Shown: piece by piece, positions 7,877 to 16,236 of the stretch
Numbering within the stretch: position 1 is the stretch's first letter
Layout: each line of letters begins with the position of its first letter
NCBI RefSeq assembly: GCF_003855095.1
Contig: NZ_CP033972.1
Location: forward strand, 1,054,001 to 1,118,000
Direction: 5' to 3'
Source of the DNA: Gordonia insulae
Lineage (GTDB): Bacteria; Actinomycetota; Actinomycetes; Mycobacteriales; Mycobacteriaceae
Length of the DNA: 64,000 nt
The notes under the pieces: model-generated
Seen by the model: only the letters and a program-made list of their open reading frames with translations
What the model was told of the DNA's origin: nothing
Databases searched by the model: none
Position numbers and translations under genes: made by a program

Positions 7877-8625
7877 GTCCGCCACCAGTCGACGGCGCGC
7901 TCGACGACCGGTCGTGGTGTCCGGACCCACCGGACGTGATCGACCGAACCGCCCGGTGGACACCGATCGGCGGTGTAGGTCCAGACGGTCAGGGAATCGG
8001 GCTGGACGGTGCGTTCGAACTCGCGGGCCGCGGCCGGGGTCACCAGTCGGTCGGCGTCGAGTCGGATGGCGAGGGTGGGCACCTGCACCTTCGCATCCCC
8101 GTCGAAGGGTGTTTGCCGACGTCGGACCATCCGTGCCCACTGGCGCATCAGGGTGCGTGGCGCGGGTGCGCCGAAACCCGGTGTGGGCCAATGGCCGACG
8201 ATGCCGGTGACGATCGGGACCGCAGCAGCGATCGCCCATTCGACGACACCACCGTGGGGGTAGTCGCGGAAGAATGGCACGGACGCGGCGACCGTGACCA
8301 CACCATCGGGCGCCCCGTCGTCGGACGCATTCGCCACCATCGCCGCCAAGTGGGCGCCGAGACTGTGCCCGAGCAGCACGACGTACCGGTCGGGCATGGC
8401 GGCACGGGCGGCGCGGACCGCGGCCGTGAGGTCGGCCGCCTCGTCGGCATAGGACCAGTCCTCGGCCCGCGACGGCGGCGAATCCCCGGGTTCGATGCCG
8501 CGCCGCGCCACGACCGTCGCGGGCCAGCCGTGTTCGGCGAACGCCGCGACGAGCGGACGATAGAAGCGAGCCGGCACGGCCATCGCGGGCGAGATCAGCA
8601 CGATCGGTGCAGTGTCGGTGGTCAT
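7777..8625 (-). CDS. Alpha/beta hydrolase
   Basis: The 282-residue product (from ATG 8625) starts MTTDTAPIVLISPAM and has the nucleophile elbow G86-H-S88-L-G in LLGHSLG. A late Asp (LAIRLDADRLV) and His (SVDHVRW) could complete the triad. It is probably a serine esterase or lipase-like enzyme; the substrate is unknown. A GTG at 8661 in the same frame would place the start next to an operator dyad and was not preferred. It is divergent from an XRE regulator, whose likely operator lies between them. The stop lies 100 bp inside the converging glycosyltransferase gene, so the last 30 or so residues (from about GDRKTSDRARR) form a basic tail read antisense to it. Confidence 0.82.
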   Translation of the reverse strand: MTTDTAPIVLISPAMAVPARFYRPLVAAFAEHGWPATVVARRGIEPGDSPPSRAEDWSYADEAADLTAAVRAARAAMPDRYVVLLGHSLGAHLAAMVANASDDGAPDGVVTVAASVPFFRDYPHGGVVEWAIAAAVPIVTGIVGHWPTPGFGAPAPRTLMRQWARMVRRRQTPFDGDAKVQVPTLAIRLDADRLVTPAAAREFERTVQPDSLTVWTYTADRCPPGGSVDHVRWVRTPRPVVERAVDWWRTQAGDRKTSDRARRNVSSVAYTMPSAASPIIEA

Positions 8626-8661
8626 GACTGCAGCGTCCGTCGGTTGGCTGCCCGAATCCAC

Positions 8662-8674
8662 TACCTGTCAGGTA
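8662..8674. promoter_or_regulatory. Operator-like dyad TACCTG-T-CAGGTA between hydrolase and XRE regulator
   Basis: A perfect 6-bp inverted repeat with a 1-nt centre. It lies directly downstream of a minus-strand TACGAT hexamer, so it covers the predicted transcription start of the hydrolase, and lies just upstream of the -35 region of the regulator gene. Binding by the adjacent XRE protein is inferred. Confidence 0.55.
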
Positions 8675-8680
8675 ATCGTA
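8675..8680 (-). promoter_or_regulatory. -10 hexamer TACGAT of the hydrolase gene
   Basis: Minus-strand TACGAT is immediately upstream of the dyad. A start about 7 nt downstream falls near 8668, the centre of the dyad, leaving a leader of roughly 40 nt before ATG 8625. Confidence 0.4.
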
Positions 8681-8698
8681 TTCGTTCCCGTCCGCGCC

Positions 8699-8704
8699 TA
8701 GAGT
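8699..8704 (+). promoter_or_regulatory. -10 hexamer TAGAGT, leaderless promoter of the XRE regulator
   Basis: TAGAGT ends 6 nt before the ATG at 8711, and no Shine-Dalgarno sequence is present. Confidence 0.55.
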
Positions 8705-8710
8705 GACGTC

Positions 8711-9508
8711 ATGACCGTCGACGTGGGAACCATGCTGCGACAGTGGCGATCACATCGGTCGATCAGCCAACTCGACCTGGCTTATGACGTCGGGGTGTCC
8801 CCGCGGCATCTGAGCTTCGTCGAGACCGGGAAGTCGACGCCGAGTCCTACGCTCATCGAGGCACTGTCCACTCGGCTCGACATCCCGCTGCGTGAACGCA
8901 ACGCGCTGCTGTTGGCCGCAGGCCACGCCCCGCGGTACTCGGAGGAGTCGCTGGATGCCGGTGCGATGGAACGAATCCGCGCATCGGTGCAGCGAATCCT
9001 GGACGCGCACAACCCCTATCCGGGGCTGGCGCTCGACCGTGCCTGGAACGTCGTGTTGGCCAACGACTCCGCCGCAGGTCTCGCCGCAATGCTCCCGGAG
9101 GACCTGCGGGGGCCACCGTTCAACCTGTTCCGCGCATCATTGCACCCGGAGGGATTCGCCCGGATGACGGTCAACCTCGACGTCTGGGCCGGCTACCTGG
9201 TGGACATGTTGCGCCGACTCGTCCGGGTGACGGGCGATCCGCGGTTGGTCGAGCTCGAGCGTGAGGTGCGGAGCTATGCCACGGTGGTCGATCTCGACCG
9301 CCGGACGGCCCGGGTGTCGCGGTCGACGAGTGAGCCGACACTGCTGGTTCCGTTCGAGCTGCAGCTCGGCGATCAGGTGTTGGCGTTCTTCACCACGCTC
9401 ACCACCTTCGGTACACCACGCGACATCACCCTCGAGGAGATGACCATCGAGCTGTTCTACCCCGCCGACGAGACGACCGAACGCGCGGTTGCGATGATGC
9501 AGGGGTGA
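8711..9508 (+). CDS. XRE family regulator with MmyB-like ligand-binding domain
   Basis: The 265-residue protein has an N-terminal lambda-repressor-type HTH at about residues 7-62 (LRQWRSHRSISQLDLAYDVGVSPRHLSFVE, recognition helix around SPRHLSFVE). An MmyB-like PAS-fold domain covers about 95-265 (NPYPGLALDRAWNVVLAN, DLRGPPFNLFRASLHP). MmyB-like domains in this family bind small hydrophobic ligands, often fatty acids, in solved homologues. It is divergent from an alpha/beta hydrolase, so local control of that gene through the shared 85-bp region is the obvious hypothesis. Its stop overlaps the GTG of the HAD gene (GTGA), so it is also the first gene of a unit that continues to hisE. Confidence 0.9.
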   Translation: MTVDVGTMLRQWRSHRSISQLDLAYDVGVSPRHLSFVETGKSTPSPTLIEALSTRLDIPLRERNALLLAAGHAPRYSEESLDAGAMERIRASVQRILDAHNPYPGLALDRAWNVVLANDSAAGLAAMLPEDLRGPPFNLFRASLHPEGFARMTVNLDVWAGYLVDMLRRLVRVTGDPRLVELEREVRSYATVVDLDRRTARVSRSTSEPTLLVPFELQLGDQVLAFFTTLTTFGTPRDITLEEMTIELFYPADETTERAVAMMQG

Positions 9509-10224
9509 CCGAACCAGCACCGCAGTCCCCGGCCGCCGTCCTCTGGGACATGGACGGCACCTTGCTCGACTCCGAACCGCTCTGGGACATCGCCATGGCC
9601 GACCTCGCCCTGCGGCACGGCATCGTGATGAGCCCGGCGCTGCGGGAGTCGACGCTGGGCAACTCGTTGCCCGATGCGATGACGAAGGTCTACGTCGCCG
9701 CCGACGTCGCGCCCGAGGCACAGGACCGCGACGGTGACTTCCGCTGGCTTCTCGACCACGTGGCCGACCTCTTCGGTGCCGGTCTCCCGTGGCGGCCGGG
9801 CGCCCGGGATGCGCTGGACCTGATCGCGGCCGCGGGCGTGCCGATGGTGCTGGTCACCAACACGGTGCGGGAGCTGACCGACATCGCCCTGGGCACATTG
9901 GGCCCCGATCGGTTCAGTGCCACCGTCTGTGGCGATGAGGTCGCCCACGGCAAACCGGCGCCGGATCTGTACTTGCGCGCCGCCGAACTCGTCGGCGTCC
10001 GGACGGGTGCGTGCCTGGCGGTGGAGGATTCGCCCACCGGCACCGTCGCCGCCACGACGGCCGGCTGCCCGACGCTGGTCATCCCGTCCGCGGCACCGGT
10101 CCCGCCGGGGAGCCTGCGAACTTTCCGCGAATCGCTGGTGGGTCTGTCTCTCGACGACATCACCGACGCCTGGACCGGGCAGCACCCCGGTCATCGTTCC
10201 GACCTCCGTGACATGCCAAGATAG
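9505..10224 (+). CDS. HAD family phosphatase
   Basis: The 239-residue product has HAD motif I at D15-M-D17-G-T-L (LWDMDGTLLDSEP), motif II in MVLVTNTVRE, motif III around HGKPAPDLYL and motif IV in VEDSPTG. This subfamily (beta-phosphoglucomutase/phosphoglycolate phosphatase-like, with a helical cap) acts on small phosphorylated metabolites. The GTG start overlaps the preceding stop by 4 nt, and hisE follows after 6 bp. It could conceivably supply a phosphatase step near histidine synthesis, but the position alone does not show this; it is not the known histidinol-phosphate phosphatase type by motif. Substrate unassigned. Confidence 0.9.
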   Translation: MTEPAPQSPAAVLWDMDGTLLDSEPLWDIAMADLALRHGIVMSPALRESTLGNSLPDAMTKVYVAADVAPEAQDRDGDFRWLLDHVADLFGAGLPWRPGARDALDLIAAAGVPMVLVTNTVRELTDIALGTLGPDRFSATVCGDEVAHGKPAPDLYLRAAELVGVRTGACLAVEDSPTGTVAATTAGCPTLVIPSAAPVPPGSLRTFRESLVGLSLDDITDAWTGQHPGHRSDLRDMPR

Positions 10225-10230
10225 GGGATC

Positions 10231-10494
10231 GTGAAGACATTCGAGGAGCTGTTCGCCGAACTGAGCGACAAGGCGCAGAGCCGTCCCGCCGGCAGCGGGA
10301 CGGTCGCCGCCCTCGATTCCGGAGTGCACACGCTGGGCAAGAAGATCATCGAAGAGGCGGGCGAGGTCTGGCTCGCGGCCGAGCACGAGTCCGATGAGTC
10401 GCTCGGTGAGGAGATCTCCCAGCTGCTCTACTGGCTGCAGGTGATGATGATCAAACGTGGGCTCTCGCTGTCCGACGTATACCGCCATCTGTAG
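10231..10494 (+). CDS. hisE: Phosphoribosyl-ATP pyrophosphohydrolase
   Basis: The 87-residue protein is the stand-alone HisE type that removes pyrophosphate from phosphoribosyl-ATP, the second step of histidine biosynthesis. The MazG-like all-alpha fold signature [18 protein letters not shown] (metal-binding acidic residues) is at about residues 37-54, followed by [14 protein letters not shown]. Length matches the family. It starts at GTG 10231, 6 bp after the HAD gene, and is followed 80 bp later by hisG, the enzyme before it in the pathway. This is the same pairing as in mycobacteria. Confidence 0.95.
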   Translation: MKTFEELFAELSDKAQSRPAGSGTVAALDSGVHTLGKKIIEEAGEVWLAAEHESDESLGEEISQLLYWLQVMMIKRGLSLSDVYRHL

Positions 10495-10574
10495 GGGCCG
10501 GCGACCCATCGTGCCCCCGGTCCCATGCGTCAGCAGACCCTCATCTCCCGTACGTCAGTAAGGACACACCGATC

Positions 10575-11420
10575 ATGTTGCGCGTAGCCGTGCCCAACAA
10601 GGGAGCGCTCTCCGAGTCGGCGGCAGCCGTCCTGGCCGAAGCCGGGTATCGCAAGCGTTCCGATTCCAAGGACCTCACCGTCCTCGACAACGCGAACGAC
10701 GTCGAGTTCTTCTTCCTCCGGCCGAAGGACATCGCGATCTACGTCGGTGCCGGGACGCTCGACCTCGGCATCACCGGCCGTGACCTGGCCCGGGACTCCG
10801 GGGCAGAGGTCGACGAGCAGCTGTCGATGGGTTTCGGATCATCGACGTTTCGCTACGCCGCGCCGGCGGACTCCGCCTGGAGCGTCGCCGATCTGGCCGG
10901 TAAGCGGATCGCCACGTCGTATCCGAACCTCGTCCGGGCTGATCTCGCCGCGCGGGGTCTCGAGGCCGAGATCATCCGTCTCGACGGCGCGGTCGAGATC
11001 TCCATCCAACTCGGCGTCGCCGATGCGATCGCCGACGTCGTGGGTTCGGGCCGCACCCTCCGCCAACACGGGCTGACCGCATTCGGGGAGTCGCTGTGCG
11101 ACTCGGAGGGAGTGCTGATCTCGCAGGCCGGGGTGGAGCAGAACAAGGCCGCACGCCAGTTCGTTGCGCGCGTGCAGGGTGTGGTCTTCGGTCAGCAGTA
11201 CGTGATGATCGACTACGACTGCCCCCGGACCCTGCTGGCCGAGGCGACGAAGCTGACCCCCGGACTCGAGTCGCCGACGGTGGCACCCATGGCGGATCCG
11301 GACTGGGCGGCCGTCCGGGCGATGGTGCCGCGCAAGATCCACCAGAACCTGATGGACGAGCTCTCCGAGCTCGGCGCCAAGGCCATCCTGGCCACCGACA
11401 TCCGGTCCTGCCGCTTCTGA
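10575..11420 (+). CDS. hisG: ATP phosphoribosyltransferase, long form
   Basis: The 281-residue enzyme condenses ATP with PRPP, the committed and feedback-inhibited step of histidine biosynthesis. The two-lobed periplasmic-binding-like catalytic core occupies about 1-210. The PRPP loop is in [15 protein letters not shown]. The C-terminal regulatory domain (about 211-281, ending [13 protein letters not shown]) marks the hexameric HisG-L form that binds histidine and needs no HisZ. TAAGGA lies just ahead of the ATG as a ribosome-binding site. The 80-bp gap to hisE shows no attenuator hairpin or histidine-rich leader peptide that I can see. Confidence 0.96.
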   Translation: MLRVAVPNKGALSESAAAVLAEAGYRKRSDSKDLTVLDNANDVEFFFLRPKDIAIYVGAGTLDLGITGRDLARDSGAEVDEQLSMGFGSSTFRYAAPADSAWSVADLAGKRIATSYPNLVRADLAARGLEAEIIRLDGAVEISIQLGVADAIADVVGSGRTLRQHGLTAFGESLCDSEGVLISQAGVEQNKAARQFVARVQGVVFGQQYVMIDYDCPRTLLAEATKLTPGLESPTVAPMADPDWAAVRAMVPRKIHQNLMDELSELGAKAILATDIRSCRF

Positions 11421-11432
11421 TCCCGGGGTGAT

Positions 11433-11448
11433 CGCCGCAGGCGCGGCG
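11433..11448. terminator. Short GC hairpin between converging hisG and thioesterase genes
   Basis: CGCCGC-AGGC-GCGGCG is a perfect 6-bp stem with a 4-nt loop. No T tract follows; it is a weak candidate for a bidirectional terminator. Confidence 0.35.
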
Positions 11449-11453
11449 GCCGC

Positions 11454-12290
11454 TCAGCGCGCCGTGAGCAGCACGGTCTGTGCCGACCTGCCGATGAAGC
11501 CGTTCGCGTCGTAGAGGTCGCCGAACGTGGCGCCGAAGCCCTCCGGCCCCTGCACCATGTCGGCGTCGATGCCGACCCAGGGGCCCTGGGGGATTCGGGA
11601 CAGGTGCACGGTGGTGTCGGTGTTCATCCACGACCACTCGTCGGTACGCAGGCGTGTGCCGAGACCGTTGGCGATGTCGATGACGGTGAAGATCGACTCG
11701 AGGTCGGAGATCTCCTCGCCGCCGACGAGCGGGATCGCCGGGCGCACCCACACCGCGGGTGTGTCACCGGTCCGTCCACCGACGGTGGCCGATTCGATGC
11801 TGCCGATGAAACCGATGGTGCCCCAGTCGACTCCGAGGTCCTCGCTCTCGGTCACGCCGATGACGGGTGTGAGCTCATCGGGGCCGGGTGTCAGTGGCTC
11901 GGGCGCTTCCACGATCCCCGCGGTGTCCACGGTCCGCAGTCGCCAACCGGCGGAACGGGCGGCGAGCCGGAACTCGCCGTCGGGCTGCTGGACCTCGAGA
12001 TCGGTGCTGACGAGACTGATCTGGCGTCCCGGGCGGATCACCTCCGCACGAATCCGGTTCACGCCGAGCCCGATCGGGCCGAGGATCTCGGTCGTCACAC
12101 GAGTGAATTGTTGTGCGGGGTGGGGGTCACACCGCAGCAACGATCGCATCATGAGCCCGGACGGCGGTCCACCGTGCTGCATCGTCGACGCCCAGACGCT
12201 CTGTGTCGCCTCGGTGGGCTGGAAGTACTCGTATCCCGGCTCGAGGTGCGCATCGGGTGGGTCGATCGGTACGTAGTAGCAACTCTCCAC
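11454..12290 (-). CDS. Acyl-CoA thioesterase family protein (double hotdog)
   Basis: The 278-residue protein resembles actinobacterial TesB-like thioesterases. The N-terminal hotdog has the HGGPPSGLMMRSLLR segment at about residues 39-53, a typical helix start, and VTTEILGPIGLG. The C-terminal hotdog has WSWMNTDTTVHLSRIPQGPWVGIDAD, the conserved Asn/Asp-Thr region. Such enzymes hydrolyse acyl-CoA in lipid catabolism; the substrate is unknown. The GTG at 12290 has no Shine-Dalgarno sequence but a TAGAGT hexamer 6 nt upstream, favouring a leaderless start. It converges on hisG with a 33-bp gap. Confidence 0.85.
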   Translation of the reverse strand: MESCYYVPIDPPDAHLEPGYEYFQPTEATQSVWASTMQHGGPPSGLMMRSLLRCDPHPAQQFTRVTTEILGPIGLGVNRIRAEVIRPGRQISLVSTDLEVQQPDGEFRLAARSAGWRLRTVDTAGIVEAPEPLTPGPDELTPVIGVTESEDLGVDWGTIGFIGSIESATVGGRTGDTPAVWVRPAIPLVGGEEISDLESIFTVIDIANGLGTRLRTDEWSWMNTDTTVHLSRIPQGPWVGIDADMVQGPEGFGATFGDLYDANGFIGRSAQTVLLTAR

Positions 12291-12296
12291 CCGGCC

Positions 12297-12302
12297 ACTC
12301 TA
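12297..12302 (-). promoter_or_regulatory. -10 hexamer TAGAGT, leaderless promoter of the thioesterase gene
   Basis: Minus-strand TAGAGT lies exactly 6 nt before the GTG at 12290. Confidence 0.5.
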
Positions 12303-12347
12303 TGTGAACCATCATAGTGGTCGCGCAGAGGGGCCGCGGCGTGCCGT

Positions 12348-14156
<1,809 letters not shown>

Positions 14157-14204
14157 CGATGTTGTAGTCGCTCTGCGTCAAACGCCTTTACCGGGCGAAA
14201 CGTC

Positions 14205-14225
14205 GCGAATACGTTGCGAATACGT
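14205..14225 (+). repeat. Direct repeat GCGAATACGT x2, 11-bp period, upstream of mpa
   Basis: GCGAATACGT occurs at 14205-14214 and 14216-14225, one helical turn apart, in an AT-richer patch (TAGATTTAACA follows). It lies 60-80 bp upstream of a TAGCGT hexamer and could be an activator site; unproven. Confidence 0.4.
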
Positions 14226-14288
14226 AGATTTAACAGTCCGTCGACACCGTGTCTTGCGCGGTGCGCGGCGTTTTCCGGTCCACACCGG

Positions 14289-14294
14289 TAGCGT
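14289..14294 (+). promoter_or_regulatory. Candidate -10 TAGCGT of mpa
   Basis: TAGCGT in the 196-bp gap before mpa would give a leader of about 50 nt that ends in the ribosome-binding site GGGGAGAGGAG at 14336-14346. Confidence 0.4.
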
Positions 14295-14352
14295 GGGGTC
14301 ACGGCGCAAACACTCCATGGAGAGAAGTGTTTGCCGGGGAGAGGAGTCAGCA

Positions 14353-16167
14353 ATGACCGAATCTGACCGCCAGGGCGCCAATGGTGCCGACCGCCTCGGG
14401 TCCTCGGGTGCACAGGACGACGAGCGAGACGACTCCGCCCGGGTAGCCGACGAGGGTTTCGTCCCCGCGTACGCGTCACCGTTGGCGCGGCCCGATTCGT
14501 CGCGGCCGTTCACACGACCCGCGGACGCCAAGGACCTGCAGGAGCGCGTCGACAATCTGACCGCGCGCAACGCGAAGCTGCTCGACACCCTCAAGGAGGC
14601 CCGCCAGCAACTGGTCGCCCTCCGCGAAGAGGTCGACCGGCTCGGTCAGCCGCCGAGCGGCTACGGCGTGCTCCTCGACATCTACCCCGACAGCACGGTG
14701 GACGTGTTCACCTCGGGTCGGAAGATGCGACTCACCTGCTCGCCGAACATCGACCTGGAGGCACTCAGCAAGGGTCAGACCCTTCGGCTCAACGAGGCGC
14801 TGACCATCGTCGAGGCATGCGAGTTCGACTCCGTCGGCGAGATCAGCACACTGCGGGAGATCCTCGGCGACGGTGATCGGGCGCTCGTCGTCGGACATGC
14901 CGACGAGGAGCGCGTCGTCTGGCTCGCCGAGCCACTGAAGGGCGACGTCGACGGCGAGGACGGCAAGCGTCGCAAGCTGCGTCCCGGCGATTCCCTGTTG
15001 ATCGACACCAAGGCCGGATTCGCGTTCGAGCGGGTGCCCAAGGCCGAGGTCGAGGATCTCGTCCTCGAAGAGGTACCCGACGTCGGGTACGAGGACATCG
15101 GTGGCCTGGGTCGGCAGATCGAGCAGATCCGCGATGCGGTGGAACTGCCGTTCCTGCACAAGGATCTCTTCCGCGACTACGCGCTGCGGCCCCCCAAGGG
15201 CGTGCTGCTCTACGGTCCGCCCGGATGTGGCAAGACCCTGATCGCCAAGGCGGTCGCCAACTCCCTGGCCAAGAAGATCGCCCAGGTCCGCGGCGACGAC
15301 GCCAAGGAGGCGAAGTCGTACTTCCTGAACATCAAGGGTCCGGAACTGCTGAACAAGTTCGTCGGTGAGACCGAGCGGCACATCCGCCTGATCTTCCAGC
15401 GCGCGCGGGAGAAGGCGTCCGAGGGCACCCCGGTGATCGTCTTCTTCGACGAGATGGACTCGATCTTCCGGACCCGTGGTTCCGGCGTCTCCTCCGACGT
15501 GGAGACGACGGTCGTGCCGCAGTTGCTCAGTGAGATCGACGGCGTCGAGGGCCTGGAGAACGTCATCGTGATCGGCGCCTCCAACCGTGAGGACATGATC
15601 GATCCGGCGATCCTGCGTCCCGGCCGTCTCGACGTCAAGATCAAGATCGAGCGTCCCGATGCCGAGTCGGCGATGGACATCTTCTCCAAGTACCTCGTGG
15701 AGGGACTGCCGGTCCACGTCGACGACCTCAACGAGTTCGGCGGCGACCGGACGGCATGCATCAACGCCATGATCGAACGGGTCGTGGAGCGGATGTATGC
15801 GGAGAGCGACGACAACAGGTTCCTGGAGGTCACCTACGCCAACGGCGACAAGGAGATCATGTACTTCAAGGACTTCAACTCGGGCGCGATGATCCAGAAC
15901 GTCGTCGACCGGTCCAAGAAGTACGCCATCAAGTCGCAGCTCGAGACGGGTCAGCCGGGTCTGCGGGTGCAGCACCTGTTCGACTCGATCCTGGACGAGT
16001 TCGCCGAGAACGAGGATCTGCCCAACACGACCAATCCGGACGACTGGGCACGGATCTCGGGCAAGAAGGGCGAGCGGATCGTGTACATCCGCACGCTGGT
16101 CACCGGCAAGAGCGCGGGCGCCAGCCGCGCGATCGACACCGAGACCAACACGGGTCAGTACCTGTAG
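14353..16167 (+). CDS. mpa: Mycobacterial proteasome ATPase (ARC/Mpa)
   Basis: The 604-residue hexameric AAA+ unfoldase recognises pupylated proteins and threads them into the 20S proteasome. A disordered, acidic N-terminus precedes a coiled coil (about 58-98, [20 protein letters not shown]) that captures Pup. OB domains cover about 100-245. The AAA module has Walker A G288-PPGCGKT and Walker [11 protein letters not shown] with D366-E367. The extreme C-terminus is GQYL, whose penultimate Tyr docks on the PrcBA alpha ring. A strong purine-rich ribosome-binding site precedes the ATG; upstream extension of the frame was rejected. An 18-bp hairpin terminates it. Confidence 0.97.
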   Translation: MTESDRQGANGADRLGSSGAQDDERDDSARVADEGFVPAYASPLARPDSSRPFTRPADAKDLQERVDNLTARNAKLLDTLKEARQQLVALREEVDRLGQPPSGYGVLLDIYPDSTVDVFTSGRKMRLTCSPNIDLEALSKGQTLRLNEALTIVEACEFDSVGEISTLREILGDGDRALVVGHADEERVVWLAEPLKGDVDGEDGKRRKLRPGDSLLIDTKAGFAFERVPKAEVEDLVLEEVPDVGYEDIGGLGRQIEQIRDAVELPFLHKDLFRDYALRPPKGVLLYGPPGCGKTLIAKAVANSLAKKIAQVRGDDAKEAKSYFLNIKGPELLNKFVGETERHIRLIFQRAREKASEGTPVIVFFDEMDSIFRTRGSGVSSDVETTVVPQLLSEIDGVEGLENVIVIGASNREDMIDPAILRPGRLDVKIKIERPDAESAMDIFSKYLVEGLPVHVDDLNEFGGDRTACINAMIERVVERMYAESDDNRFLEVTYANGDKEIMYFKDFNSGAMIQNVVDRSKKYAIKSQLETGQPGLRVQHLFDSILDEFAENEDLPNTTNPDDWARISGKKGERIVYIRTLVTGKSAGASRAIDTETNTGQYL

Positions 16168-16182
16168 GCAACCGACACCAGA

Positions 16183-16223
16183 CAGACGGAGGGCCGGCAC
16201 TTCGTGTGCCGGCCCTCCGTCTG
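16183..16223. terminator. Strong bidirectional hairpin between mpa and glgP
   Basis: An 18-bp perfect stem (16183-16200 with 16206-16223) closes a TTCGT loop; arms are CAGACGGAGGGCCGGCAC and its complement. It lies 16 bp after the mpa stop and 14 bp before the converging glgP stop. There is no T tract, as is usual in this group. Confidence 0.85.
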
Positions 16224-16236
16224 CGTCTGCGTGCGG

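Noticed and set aside
7123-8706. 527-codon forward frame across the glycosyltransferase end and hydrolase
   Set aside because: Crosses two real genes in the wrong frame or strand; translation is Arg/Gly-rich without motifs.
10495-10574. Histidine attenuator or T-box ahead of hisG
   Set aside because: No His-codon run, terminator/antiterminator pair or T-box motif in the 80-bp gap.
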